A DNA stretch of 34,392 bases. Source: Bacteroidales bacterium. GTDB taxonomy: Bacteria > Bacteroidota > Bacteroidia > Bacteroidales > UBA10428. Location of the stretch: positions 1-34,392 of the forward strand of contig JAFGKY010000065.1 of the NCBI GenBank assembly GCA_016928305.1. Direction: 5' to 3'. The position numbers and the translations under genes are program-made. Below the pieces are notes generated by a model, which was not told the DNA's origin, did no database searches, and worked only from the letters and a program-made list of their open reading frames with translations. The number at the start of each line of letters is the position of its first letter. Positions within the stretch are counted from its first letter, which is position 1. This document shows, piece after piece, positions 15,130 through 23,866 of this stretch.

Positions 15130-16899
15130 ATGAAAATATTTTCAACCTATACACGTAAACAATTGCTGTTTTTGTTCCTTGTTTTTATATCGTTTACGCT
15201 TATCGTGCTGTATTCAGAATACCATCACGAAAAGCGTTATCATGTGAAAGCGTTGAATAAGGAACTGAACGGATATGCCGAACTGATGCACAATTATATT
15301 TCTGTCAATGCTTCTTATAAAAATGACACCTTACAGGGACTGGATTCAATTATCCGTATCTTACCTGATAAAAATATCCGGATCAGCATAATTGATTATG
15401 ATGGCCTTGTGCTTTTTGATTCGGAAATAAGCAACAGCATGGATCTGGAAAGTCATTATCTGCGTCCTGAGATTCAGCAAGCTTTGTCAGACAGCGTCGG
15501 AACAGATATACGAGTTTCTGCAAGCACCCGTGTCAAATACTATTATTTTGCCCGCCAATTCCCCGATTATTTTATCCGGTTATCTGTTGTTTATGAAACC
15601 GAAGCACGGCATATTATTGAACCCGATAAAACCTCACTCCTTTTCATTGTGTTGTTATTTTTTCTTACTTCACTCACCCTGGTATTATTGACAGCAAGAC
15701 TCGGAAAGTCGATCTCAGCGCTGAAGAAATTTACCCTCCGGGCATCCGGCAATGAATCCATTGACAGTAACCTGACATTCCCGAAAACCGAGCTGGGGAA
15801 TATCGGGCAGGATATCGTAGATCTTTATCAAAAGATGGATAAAGCAAAGCAGGACCTCGCCTCGGAAAAGGAAAAACTCATTCACCATCTGACCATCCTG
15901 GAAGAGGGGATTGCCATCTTCACGCAGGATAAGAAAGTAGTTGCCAGCAACAGTAATTTTATTCAATTTATAAATCAAATAAGTGATAATCTGATTTATT
16001 CTGCGGAGAATGTATTCAGTATCCAGGAATTCTCACCCGTTGTCAGTTTCATAAATTCAAAACTTACAGTGGAAAAGGCAGGAAAACCAGATCAACCATC
16101 ATACGAGATATTCGTAAACAAAAACGGAAAACATTTTGCTGTAAAATGCATTATTTTCCAGGATAAAAGTTTTGAGATTATTATCCACGATGTAACAAAA
16201 CCTGCCAAGCGTAAACTATTGAAGCAACAGATAACGGAAAACATTGCACATGAGCTGAAAACTCCGGTAAGTTCCATAAAAGGATTTCTTGAGACCGTTC
16301 TGAACAACAAAATAAACAGATCTAAACTGCTTGAATATATTAACAGGGCTTATGCACAAACCTGTCGACTGGCCGACCTGATTAATGATATATCATTGCT
16401 TACAAAAATAGAAGAAGCCGGTCATTTATATCCGATCGAGAAAGTCAACCTTCACCAGGTAATTGATTCAGCGATTCAAGATCTGCAGGAAAAGATCCGG
16501 GAACACAACATCAATATTCGGATGAATATCCCAGGGGACATTGAATTGCAGGGAAATTTCGTTTTGCTTTACTCGGCCTTCCGGAATTTACTTGAGAATG
16601 TCATCAATCATGCCGGAAATAATGTGGTTGTCAGCATTGAAAATTACCTGGAGGATAAAGATCGTTATTATTTCTCCTTTTCCGACAACGGTACGGGCGT
16701 CCCCGAACAGGATATCCCACGAATATTTGAACGCTTTTACCGGGTCGACAAAGGACGCGAAAGGAAAAGCGGCGGTACAGGACTGGGATTATCCATCGTC
16801 AAAAATGCCATTCTCTTCCATCAGGGTGATATCTCCGTTAAGAACAGGAAAGAAGGGGGACTGGAATTTTTATTTTCATTGGGCAAGCATACGGGTTAG
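15130..16899 (+). CDS. phoR: PhoR-type sensor histidine kinase
   Basis: A 589-residue inner-membrane kinase. TM1 is at about 11-28. A periplasmic region of about 140 residues follows (29-167), then TM2 at about 168-189, a HAMP-like linker and a PAS-like domain (about 250-355). The DHp domain has the phospho-acceptor H374 in AHELKTPVSSIKG. The ATPase domain has N box FRNLLENVINHA, G1 DNGTGVP, F box IFERFYRVDKGRERK and G2 GGTGLGLSIVKNA. E. coli PhoR has only a tiny periplasmic part and senses through Pst/PhoU. The large extracytoplasmic domain here is common in Bacteroidota PhoR-like kinases and could sense a second signal (inference). It is co-transcribed with phoB. Confidence 0.92.
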   Translation: MKIFSTYTRKQLLFLFLVFISFTLIVLYSEYHHEKRYHVKALNKELNGYAELMHNYISVNASYKNDTLQGLDSIIRILPDKNIRISIIDYDGLVLFDSEISNSMDLESHYLRPEIQQALSDSVGTDIRVSASTRVKYYYFARQFPDYFIRLSVVYETEARHIIEPDKTSLLFIVLLFFLTSLTLVLLTARLGKSISALKKFTLRASGNESIDSNLTFPKTELGNIGQDIVDLYQKMDKAKQDLASEKEKLIHHLTILEEGIAIFTQDKKVVASNSNFIQFINQISDNLIYSAENVFSIQEFSPVVSFINSKLTVEKAGKPDQPSYEIFVNKNGKHFAVKCIIFQDKSFEIIIHDVTKPAKRKLLKQQITENIAHELKTPVSSIKGFLETVLNNKINRSKLLEYINRAYAQTCRLADLINDISLLTKIEEAGHLYPIEKVNLHQVIDSAIQDLQEKIREHNINIRMNIPGDIELQGNFVLLYSAFRNLLENVINHAGNNVVVSIENYLEDKDRYYFSFSDNGTGVPEQDIPRIFERFYRVDKGRERKSGGTGLGLSIVKNAILFHQGDISVKNRKEGGLEFLFSLGKHTG

Positions 16900-17008
16900 T
16901 TGATTGAATCTCCAACTTAATTATCATTTTCTTTCTATTTATCTTTTCAATTACCGGTTGTTAAATGCATATCTTATTCAACCGGGCTTAATATTCCTGT
17001 AATCTTTT

Positions 17009-17065
17009 CTTCACATAAACTTCACGCTTTCTTCATCTTATGATAATATTACCCATATAGTTTTG
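17009..17065 (+). promoter_or_regulatory. TonB-receptor promoter: 11-bp repeats plus perfect -7 box
   Basis: TAGTTTTG (17058-17065) is a perfect TAnnTTTG, 26 nt before the ATG. Upstream, four heptamers are in exact 11-bp phase: CTTCACA (17009), CTTCACG (17020), CTTCATC (17031) and GATAATA (17042). The last ends 9 nt before the -7 box, the same gap as in the phoB and porin promoters. The central TCAC/TCAT/TAAT bases resemble Pho half-sites; the outer bases do not, so membership of the same regulon is likely but not certain. The rest of 16900-17091 shows nothing else. Confidence 0.6.
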
Positions 17066-17091
17066 CAGTAGCATTTTAAATACTTACTGCT

Positions 17092-19968
17092 ATGTCGAAA
17101 ACTATATTATTCTGGAAGGCCAATAAGAACATTTATCGGATTGTTCTTTTTATTTTTTTGAATAACCTTGGAAACGTTATAGCTCAGAGCAGCGGTATCA
17201 AGGGGAAAATTGAAGATGCCGCAACGGGTGAGAGCCTTATTGGTGCTACTGTGGTAATGCAGGGAACAAATAAAGGCATTACTACTGACTATAATGGTTT
17301 GTTTGCTTTGAATGAGCTGCAACCGGGTTCATACAATCTGGTTATCAGCTATGTAACCTACGAGCAACAAATACTGCGTGCAGAGGTTAAAAGGGGAGAA
17401 ACGCTCGAACTTGATGTAAAGCTGAAGCCTGTTTCCGTTGAACTGGATGAGGTTAAGGTCACTGCCACCAGGCGAACCGACACAGAACTTTCCCTGATAT
17501 CCTCCATCAGGGCCAGCGACGTGGTTTCAAGCGGGATTTCAAAACAACAGATCTCACGTTCACAGGACAGGGACGCATCGGAAGTCATTTCCCGGGTTCC
17601 GGGTGTAACGGTGAGGGATGGAAAGTTCATAAATGTCAGGGGATTGGATGAACGGTATAATACCGTATGGCTTAACGGAACGGGAGCGCCCAGTTCGGAA
17701 GCCGATCGCAGGGCGTTTTCTTTTGATATGCTACCCAGTTCACTGATCGATAACCTGGTATTGTATAAAACTCCCGCTCCTGAACTCCCGGCTGATTTTG
17801 CCGGTGCTGCTGTGCAAATCCTCACAAAAAGTACTGTGGATGCCAACAGTATTAATATTTCCTATTCAGCAGGCTACCGTCAAAATACCACATTCAGGGA
17901 CTTTTATACTTACGACGGAGGTAAAACCGACTGGCTTGGTTTTGATGATGGTAACCGCAGTCTTCCGGAAGGTTTTCCATCTACTTCCGAATTCAGAGAA
18001 CTGGCCGACAATCCATCTGAAGAAGACAGACAGAAGATTACGGAACTGGGAAGGGCATTCAATAAAACCTGGTCGCCAGAACTCACACAGGCTTCGCCCG
18101 ATCAGTCTTTTATGGCTACTATTAACCGAAAATTCCTGGTCGGAAAGGCATCCCTTGGTAACGTAACATCAATTGGGTACAGCGCAGCTAACCAGTTGCG
18201 TGAGGTATTCCGTGCCGGATATCAGGCTTATGACAAAATAAATGATCAGCCCGATACATCGTATTATTTTTACGATGACTTATATGCTACCAAAACAAAA
18301 CTAAACGGTCTGTTTAACTGGCTGCTTGTATTCGGCAATATTCAGAAGATCGAATTTCGTAATTTTTTTAATCAGATCAGCGATAAAACGACCATCCTTC
18401 GCTCGGGCAGGGATTTTTACGGCGGAAGTTATAAAACTGCAACCGAACTGGGATTTCAATCCCGTACCATTTATTCCGGTCAGCTTACCGGCAGCTTCAA
18501 TTTCAATAATTACAATATTAACCTGAGCTGGTTATTGGGTTATGGATATACCAACAAATTGCAACCAGATACCCGCAGGGTTGAAATGAGCCGTAACGAA
18601 GATGCAGGCGCATCAGCTCCCTATACTACTTCACTGAATTTCAACGCTGATCCTAAATTACTGGGACGACTGACCCTTAATAATCATGAAAACATATGGG
18701 TTGGTGGATTGAATTATTCTAATAAAATAATCTTCACCGGCTTTACTCCTGAAATTAAAGCAGGGATATTTGTTGAACTGAAAGACCGTGCTTTTAGTGC
18801 AAGGAACATAGGATATGCCATAAGCAACGTTATGAACTTCAACTGGGACCTGGTCTATCAGCCGATAGACAGTTTGTTCCAGGATAAAAATATCAATTAT
18901 ACCAATGGTATCAAGGTTGATGAATCGACCAACCTTTCCGATTCTTATGATGCCAGTAATAAACTTTATGCTGCTTATGCAGGATTGAATCTGCCATTCA
19001 ATAAGCTGAAAATATATTCAGGTGTCCGCATGGAAAAGAATATACAACAGCTCAACGGATTTGATGAAAACGGTGATTCGGTTGCTGTAGACAACAATCA
19101 ACTTGACTTTTTTCCCTCTGTCAATATAACCTATAAAATAACAAAACGGATTGCAGTCAGGGCTGCATACGGACGTTCGATCAACAGACCGGAGTTTCGT
19201 GAAATAGCTCCTTATACCTACTATAATTTCGAGGAAAAAGCCACTTATTACGGGAACCCTGAACTGGTTAACAGTTACGTGCACAACGCAGAGCTGCGGT
19301 TTGAATATTTCCCTGAAGAAGGTGACATGATAACTGCAGGGGGATTTTATAAGCAGTTCAGTAATCCCATTGAAGCCCACATGATTGAAAGCGGCACGGG
19401 GCTGAACTATTTTTATGATAATGCCATTTCAGCCGAAAGTTATGGACTTGAGGTCGATTTACGCAAGTCTTTTAAAGTACTGGCAGGCAGTGAAAGCTTT
19501 CTGCGCATATTCCAGGATTTCGTCATTGTCTTTAACGCAGCCATCATAAAAAGCAAACTGAAAACCGATTTTGCCAATGCAAGAGATAGCGTAAGGCAGA
19601 TGCAGGGTCAGTCACCTTTCATTGTTAACACCGGTGTTTTTTATGACAATGCGAGGAGAGGACTTATGATCAGCGTGTTATATAATGTAATCGGTCCCCG
19701 TATCGCATACGTGGGCAATCCTACCAATCCTCACATTTATCAAATGCCGCGTAACCTCCTGGATATCACCATAAGTAAAAAGATTGGTAAATATTTTACC
19801 GTAAAGGCCGGTGTCAAGGATATTTTTAATCAGCCGATTGAACTGAAGCAGGATGAATATGTACAAATTATACCCAATAATTCAGATACGGAAGTTAAGC
19901 GGGTTCAACAGACCCTGTTGTACAAGCCAAGTACTGCATTTACTCTGGGTATTTCATTGAATTTCTGA
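17092..19968 (+). CDS. TonB-dependent outer-membrane receptor
   Basis: A 958-residue receptor. A signal sequence (to about residue 33, ending NVIAQS) is followed by a carboxypeptidase-D-like regulatory domain (about 36-115, GIKGKIEDAATGESLIGATV). The plug (about 125-245) contains ASEVISRVPGVTVRDG and NVRGLDERYNTVWLNG. The barrel ends with FTLGISLNF. It lacks the length and extra domains of SusC proteins, and no SusD gene follows, so it is a non-Sus receptor. It imports a ligand with energy from TonB-ExbBD, which is not in the window. The next gene, 63 nt downstream, encodes a T9SS-exported protein, probably its surface partner. The position after phoBR and the 11-bp promoter repeats suggest Pi-starvation control and a phosphorus-containing substrate. 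Confidence 0.92.
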   Translation: MSKTILFWKANKNIYRIVLFIFLNNLGNVIAQSSGIKGKIEDAATGESLIGATVVMQGTNKGITTDYNGLFALNELQPGSYNLVISYVTYEQQILRAEVKRGETLELDVKLKPVSVELDEVKVTATRRTDTELSLISSIRASDVVSSGISKQQISRSQDRDASEVISRVPGVTVRDGKFINVRGLDERYNTVWLNGTGAPSSEADRRAFSFDMLPSSLIDNLVLYKTPAPELPADFAGAAVQILTKSTVDANSINISYSAGYRQNTTFRDFYTYDGGKTDWLGFDDGNRSLPEGFPSTSEFRELADNPSEEDRQKITELGRAFNKTWSPELTQASPDQSFMATINRKFLVGKASLGNVTSIGYSAANQLREVFRAGYQAYDKINDQPDTSYYFYDDLYATKTKLNGLFNWLLVFGNIQKIEFRNFFNQISDKTTILRSGRDFYGGSYKTATELGFQSRTIYSGQLTGSFNFNNYNINLSWLLGYGYTNKLQPDTRRVEMSRNEDAGASAPYTTSLNFNADPKLLGRLTLNNHENIWVGGLNYSNKIIFTGFTPEIKAGIFVELKDRAFSARNIGYAISNVMNFNWDLVYQPIDSLFQDKNINYTNGIKVDESTNLSDSYDASNKLYAAYAGLNLPFNKLKIYSGVRMEKNIQQLNGFDENGDSVAVDNNQLDFFPSVNITYKITKRIAVRAAYGRSINRPEFREIAPYTYYNFEEKATYYGNPELVNSYVHNAELRFEYFPEEGDMITAGGFYKQFSNPIEAHMIESGTGLNYFYDNAISAESYGLEVDLRKSFKVLAGSESFLRIFQDFVIVFNAAIIKSKLKTDFANARDSVRQMQGQSPFIVNTGVFYDNARRGLMISVLYNVIGPRIAYVGNPTNPHIYQMPRNLLDITISKKIGKYFTVKAGVKDIFNQPIELKQDEYVQIIPNNSDTEVKRVQQTLLYKPSTAFTLGISLNF

Positions 19969-20031
19969 TAGTTATTTATGATGAATCAATCTATGAACAT
20001 AATAAAAATTTAGTAACCAATTAAAATTATC

Positions 20032-22854
20032 ATGAAAAAGAGATCTTACACGATGTTAACGGGTTTGGCAATGATATTGCTGACCGGTATTATGCCTTTA
20101 AAAGCCCAACCGACTATTGATGATTCATTTTTTGACAAGGTCAACTATATTGGTGCATTCGGTAGCTCCGACTGGACTGACGGATGGGCTAACTGGACTC
20201 CACAGAATACCTTTTATCCTGCTGCCACCATCAACATTCCAGCAGGTGATATCACAACAAATACGACCTGGTCGCCTTCTTCGGTTCTTATGGGTTCGGC
20301 TGATTTTACGCATGCTAAACTTAATAATGCATTTTTTGAAAAAGTCAGTTATATAGGGGCTTTCGGATCGGTTGACTGGACTGAAGGCTGGGCCAACTGG
20401 ACTCCGCAAACCACGGCTTATCCTGCTACCACGGATGTTATTGCAGCAGGTGATATCACAACCAATACAACACTCTCTGCCAGTAAGGTATACCTTCTCG
20501 ACGGATGGGTTTATGTGAAATCGGGGGCAGTCCTTACCATTGAACCCGGTACCGTTATCCGCGGAAGCAAGGCCAACAAGGGTGCCATAATCATTGAAAA
20601 GGGCGCTAAGATCATTGCCGAAGGAACGATTGATAATCCTATCGTTTTCACGTCCAACCAGGACCCTGGTTCAAGGTCATACGGAGACTGGGGTGGACTG
20701 ATTATTCTCGGAAATGCCCAGGTAAACAAGATTGATCCTGTAATTGAAGGCGGACCCACCTCCACCTATGGAGGGTTGGATGATGCTGACAGTTCGGGTA
20801 TTCTCAAATATGTACGCATTGAATTCCCCGGTATTGCCTTTCAACCCGACAAGGAGATCAATGGATTGACCATGGGCGGTGTGGGAAGCAAAACGGTCAT
20901 CGATTATATACAGGTATCGTTCTGCGGTGACGATTCCTATGAATGGTTCGGTGGCACGGTGAATGCCAGGCACTTGATCGCATTCCGCGGCTGGGATGAT
21001 GATTTTGACACCGATTACGGGTACCGCGGCATGGTTCAGTTTGCTGTTTCTCTCAGGGATCCCTCAGTAGCTGATGCCGGATCAGGCTCCAACAGCTTTG
21101 AGTCGGATAACGATGCTTCGGGTTCCGAAGAGACACCTATTACAGAACCGGTTTTTTGCAATGTCAGCTCGTTCGGTCCACTTGTCACTCCCGAAACTTC
21201 AGTAAATGCAAACTATAAAAGAGCCATGCACCTTCGCAGAAATACAAAATTGAGCATCTTCAATTCGGTCTTTGCGGGGTATGTTACAGGACTTCTAATA
21301 GACGGTACTGCTGCACAGGCAAATGCAACAGCCGGATCACTTAACGTGGTAAATTCTGTGATGGCAGGTTGTAAGGATTTTTATGCAGCTGATTTTGACA
21401 GCTTATACTTTAACGATGCCTCCCGAAAAAACATGGTATTATCTTCCAACACTGATCTCGGCCTTAACAGTCCTTTTCTTCTTGATAATCCGGACTTCCG
21501 TCCTTCACAGGTCGCCTACCTGCTGAATGGATGGGTGTATGTGAAATCCGGTGCTACCCTTACCATTAAACCCGGCACCATAATCCGGGGCGACAAGGCT
21601 AACAAGGGTGCTCTCATTATTGAAAAAGGGGCAAAGATCATGGCGGAAGGAACAGCCGACAGCCCTATAGTGTTTACTTCAAACCAGGATCCTGGTTCCA
21701 GGTCATACGGTGACTGGGGCGGTGTGATAATCCTTGGTAATGCCACCGTAAACAAAGTGGATCCGGTCATTGAAGGTGGTCCTACTTCAACCTATGGTGG
21801 CTCAGATGATTCCGATAATTCCGGTATCGTGAAATATGTTCGTATTGAATTCCCGGGCATTGCCTTTCAGCCCGATAAAGAAATCAACGGTCTGACTATG
21901 GGTGGTGTTGGAAGTGGAACCGAAATCAACTACGTTCAGGTTTCATTCTGCGGAGATGACTCCTATGAATGGTTTGGCGGCACCGTGAATGCAAAACACC
22001 TGATCGCTTTTCGCGGCTGGGATGACGATTTTGACACTGATTATGGTTACCGTGGTATGGTTCAGTTTGCTGTTTCCCTCAGGGATCCGGCTGTTGCCGA
22101 TGCCGGTTCGGGATCAAACAGCTTTGAGTCGGATAACGATGCTTCGGGTTCCGAAGAAACTCCTTTTACACAGGCTTTGTTCAGCAACGTAAGTTCCTTT
22201 GGCCCGCTGGTAACACCAGAAACATCAATTAATCCAAACTATAAAAGAGCCATGCACCTTCGTCGCAATACCAAACTGAATATTTATAATTCGCTGTTTG
22301 CAGGCTACGCAACAGGACTGCTTATTGACGGAACAGCTGCACAGGCCAATGCAACAGCCGGTGACCTTAAAATCAGCAATACATTCATGGCAGGATGTGG
22401 TGATTTTTACAGCGCTGATTTTGACAGTACTTATTTCTTAACACAAAATCTTGAGAATCAGACACTGGCCTCCACCGATGATCTCGAAATTACCGATCCG
22501 TTTAATCTCAATTCCCCCGATTTTCTTCCTGAAACAGGCTCTCCGGTGCTTACTGCATCCTTCTGGTACGATCCGCTCAGTATTGAAAACAATACCGACG
22601 AACAAAAATCGACTGTAATGGTATATCCTAATCCTTTTGCAGGATCAACCACGATCGGCATTGACCTTACATCGCTGTCACAGGTAAATATCAGCCTGTA
22701 TGATATTACAGGTGCCCGGATAGGTGAAGTGATAAACGAATCCAACGCCATGGGATACAGAGAGTATTTCTTAAACATTGATAAAAAAGGAATATGCTTT
22801 GCTATTGTTACCGTGAACGGTGAAAAGCAAATAATTAAGCTAATAGGTAAATAG
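20032..22854 (+). CDS. Secreted T9SS-sorted protein with internally duplicated beta-helix-like domain
   Basis: A 940-residue protein. A signal peptide (1-25, ending PLKAQ) is followed by two copies of a 55-residue module (33-87 and 101-155, YIGAFGS-DWT-GWANWTPQ). Then come two copies of a domain of about 340 residues (151-492 and 493-834) with no gap between them. The C-terminal part (about 861-940, VMVYPNPFAGSTTI to QIIKLIGK) is a type A T9SS sorting domain, so the protein is exported and cell-surface attached or released. The large domain has GTVIRG-KANKGA rungs typical of right-handed beta-helices, and a conserved acidic stretch RGWDDDFDTDYGYRGM that could bind calcium. Relatives are often labelled only hypothetical or, wrongly, multidrug transporter. 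No catalytic residues are recognised. It follows the receptor gene in one operon. Confidence 0.85.
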   Translation: MKKRSYTMLTGLAMILLTGIMPLKAQPTIDDSFFDKVNYIGAFGSSDWTDGWANWTPQNTFYPAATINIPAGDITTNTTWSPSSVLMGSADFTHAKLNNAFFEKVSYIGAFGSVDWTEGWANWTPQTTAYPATTDVIAAGDITTNTTLSASKVYLLDGWVYVKSGAVLTIEPGTVIRGSKANKGAIIIEKGAKIIAEGTIDNPIVFTSNQDPGSRSYGDWGGLIILGNAQVNKIDPVIEGGPTSTYGGLDDADSSGILKYVRIEFPGIAFQPDKEINGLTMGGVGSKTVIDYIQVSFCGDDSYEWFGGTVNARHLIAFRGWDDDFDTDYGYRGMVQFAVSLRDPSVADAGSGSNSFESDNDASGSEETPITEPVFCNVSSFGPLVTPETSVNANYKRAMHLRRNTKLSIFNSVFAGYVTGLLIDGTAAQANATAGSLNVVNSVMAGCKDFYAADFDSLYFNDASRKNMVLSSNTDLGLNSPFLLDNPDFRPSQVAYLLNGWVYVKSGATLTIKPGTIIRGDKANKGALIIEKGAKIMAEGTADSPIVFTSNQDPGSRSYGDWGGVIILGNATVNKVDPVIEGGPTSTYGGSDDSDNSGIVKYVRIEFPGIAFQPDKEINGLTMGGVGSGTEINYVQVSFCGDDSYEWFGGTVNAKHLIAFRGWDDDFDTDYGYRGMVQFAVSLRDPAVADAGSGSNSFESDNDASGSEETPFTQALFSNVSSFGPLVTPETSINPNYKRAMHLRRNTKLNIYNSLFAGYATGLLIDGTAAQANATAGDLKISNTFMAGCGDFYSADFDSTYFLTQNLENQTLASTDDLEITDPFNLNSPDFLPETGSPVLTASFWYDPLSIENNTDEQKSTVMVYPNPFAGSTTIGIDLTSLSQVNISLYDITGARIGEVINESNAMGYREYFLNIDKKGICFAIVTVNGEKQIIKLIGK
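20482..22533 (+). repeat. 1026-bp tandem in-gene duplication
   Basis: Codons 151-492 and 493-834 of the secreted protein align with a constant offset of 342 codons and no indels. Most of the DNA has diverged at third positions, but 21091-21131 and 22117-22157 (41 nt) are identical, and a second stretch of about 26 nt around 21213 and 22239 is also identical. Confidence 0.85.
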
Positions 22855-22880
22855 TTTTCGTTATTAGTAATTATTTTGCC

Positions 22881-22913
22881 AACCTGACAGTTCCTTCCCT
22901 GTCAGGTTTTTTT
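22881..22913 (+). terminator. Strong rho-independent terminator after the receptor operon
   Basis: AACCTGACAG (22881-22890), loop TTCCTTCC, CTGTCAGGTT (22899-22908), then a T run to 22913. The 10-bp stem is perfect. It starts 27 nt after the stop codon of the T9SS protein and separates that operon from the phosphoesterase genes. Confidence 0.92.
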
Positions 22914-22930
22914 ATTTACCGGGCTTAATC

Positions 22931-22979
22931 TGTAGCAATTTTATAACATTTTTGTCATTGTATCATCATAAAATATTTG
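22931..22979 (+). promoter_or_regulatory. Possible Pho-like repeats before the phosphoesterase gene
   Basis: Heptamers TGTAGCA (22931), TATAACA (22942), TGTCATT (22953) and CATCATA (22964) are in exact 11-bp phase. The first two differ from TGTAACA by one base each, and the third is close to the E. coli half-site. A -7-like AATATTTG (22972-22979) lies 12 nt after the third copy. The 9-nt rule of the other promoters is not met, so this call is weaker. Confidence 0.45.
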
Positions 22980-23005
22980 TTTTTTAATCTACAATATAGC
23001 TTAAA

Positions 23006-23866
23006 ATGAAAAAGAAAAAACGCCGGATCGATCTGGTTGTGATCTCAGATGTTCACCTTGGAACCTATGGTTCTCAGGCAAATGAATTACACCGGTACCT
23101 TCAAAAGATCAAACCGGATATACTGATATTGAACGGCGATATTATCGACTTTTGGCAATTCTCAAAACGTTACTGGCCAAAATCGCATATGAAAGTGATA
23201 AAGTCCATCATTAACCTGGCAGCAAAAGGTACCAGGGTATGTTACATCCCTGGGAATCATGATGAGATTCTCAGGAAATTTGCAGGTATGCGAATAGGAA
23301 ATATTGAAATTGTAAATAAGCTTGAACTTAACCTGAACGGAATGAAAACCTGGTTTTTTCATGGCGATGTTTTTGATGTGATCATGCAGCATTCAAAATG
23401 GCTGGCCAGGTTGGGTGCTATAGGATATGATTACCTCATATTGCTCAACGTTTTTGTTAATTACCTGAGCAGGATACTAGGCCGGGGAAAAGTGTCCCTT
23501 TCAAAAATAATAAAAGAAAATGTCAAAACTGCTGTTAACTATATCAGCAACTTTGAAAATACCGCGGCATCGCTTGCCATCCAGAAAGGTTACCAGGCGA
23601 TTGTATGCGGGCATATACACCATCCCGAGATCAAGGATATCATTCTTTCAAAAGGAAGCCGGATTATGTACCTGAACTCAGGGGACTGGATTGAGAACCT
23701 GAGCGCATTGGAATATCATGAGGGTTTATGGAGTATTTACCGTTTCCCGTCTGGTGAATGGCATAAGCATAATCCGGATGATGAATCTGAAGATCAGTCA
23801 TTCCAAATGGTGGAAATGGAAAGTAAGGAAATTTTCAGGATGATGGTTGATGAATTCCAACAGTAA
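23006..23866 (+). CDS. Calcineurin-like metallophosphoesterase (LpxH/PlcP-like)
   Basis: A 286-residue protein with the complete two-metal site of the superfamily: D15-x-H17 (ISDVHLG), G44-D45 (LNGDIIDFW), N84-H85-D86 (PGNHDE), H119-GD (FFHGD) and GHIHH (H203, H205). It has no signal peptide; a hydrophobic stretch near 141-156 could touch the membrane. The nearest named relatives are UDP-2,3-diacylglucosamine hydrolases (LpxH, about 240 residues) and the PlcP-type phospholipases C, which cut head groups off phospholipids during Pi starvation in alphaproteobacteria. Its stop codon abuts the ATG of a glycosyltransferase, the pairing expected for lipid remodelling. Its place after the Pho genes and the repeats upstream favour PlcP, but LpxH-like activity remains possible. 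Confidence 0.85.
   Translation: MKKKKRRIDLVVISDVHLGTYGSQANELHRYLQKIKPDILILNGDIIDFWQFSKRYWPKSHMKVIKSIINLAAKGTRVCYIPGNHDEILRKFAGMRIGNIEIVNKLELNLNGMKTWFFHGDVFDVIMQHSKWLARLGAIGYDYLILLNVFVNYLSRILGRGKVSLSKIIKENVKTAVNYISNFENTAASLAIQKGYQAIVCGHIHHPEIKDIILSKGSRIMYLNSGDWIENLSALEYHEGLWSIYRFPSGEWHKHNPDDESEDQSFQMVEMESKEIFRMMVDEFQQ

Noticed and set aside
17358..17846. 162-residue frame opposite the TonB receptor
   Set aside because: Ser/Thr-rich shadow of the plug-domain codons, with no start signal.
17092..22854. SusC/SusD polysaccharide utilisation locus with the GH13 gene
   Set aside because: The second gene is not SusD-like but a T9SS-sorted beta-helix-type protein, a strong terminator closes the operon, and the GH13 gene is 3 kb away in a separate unit.
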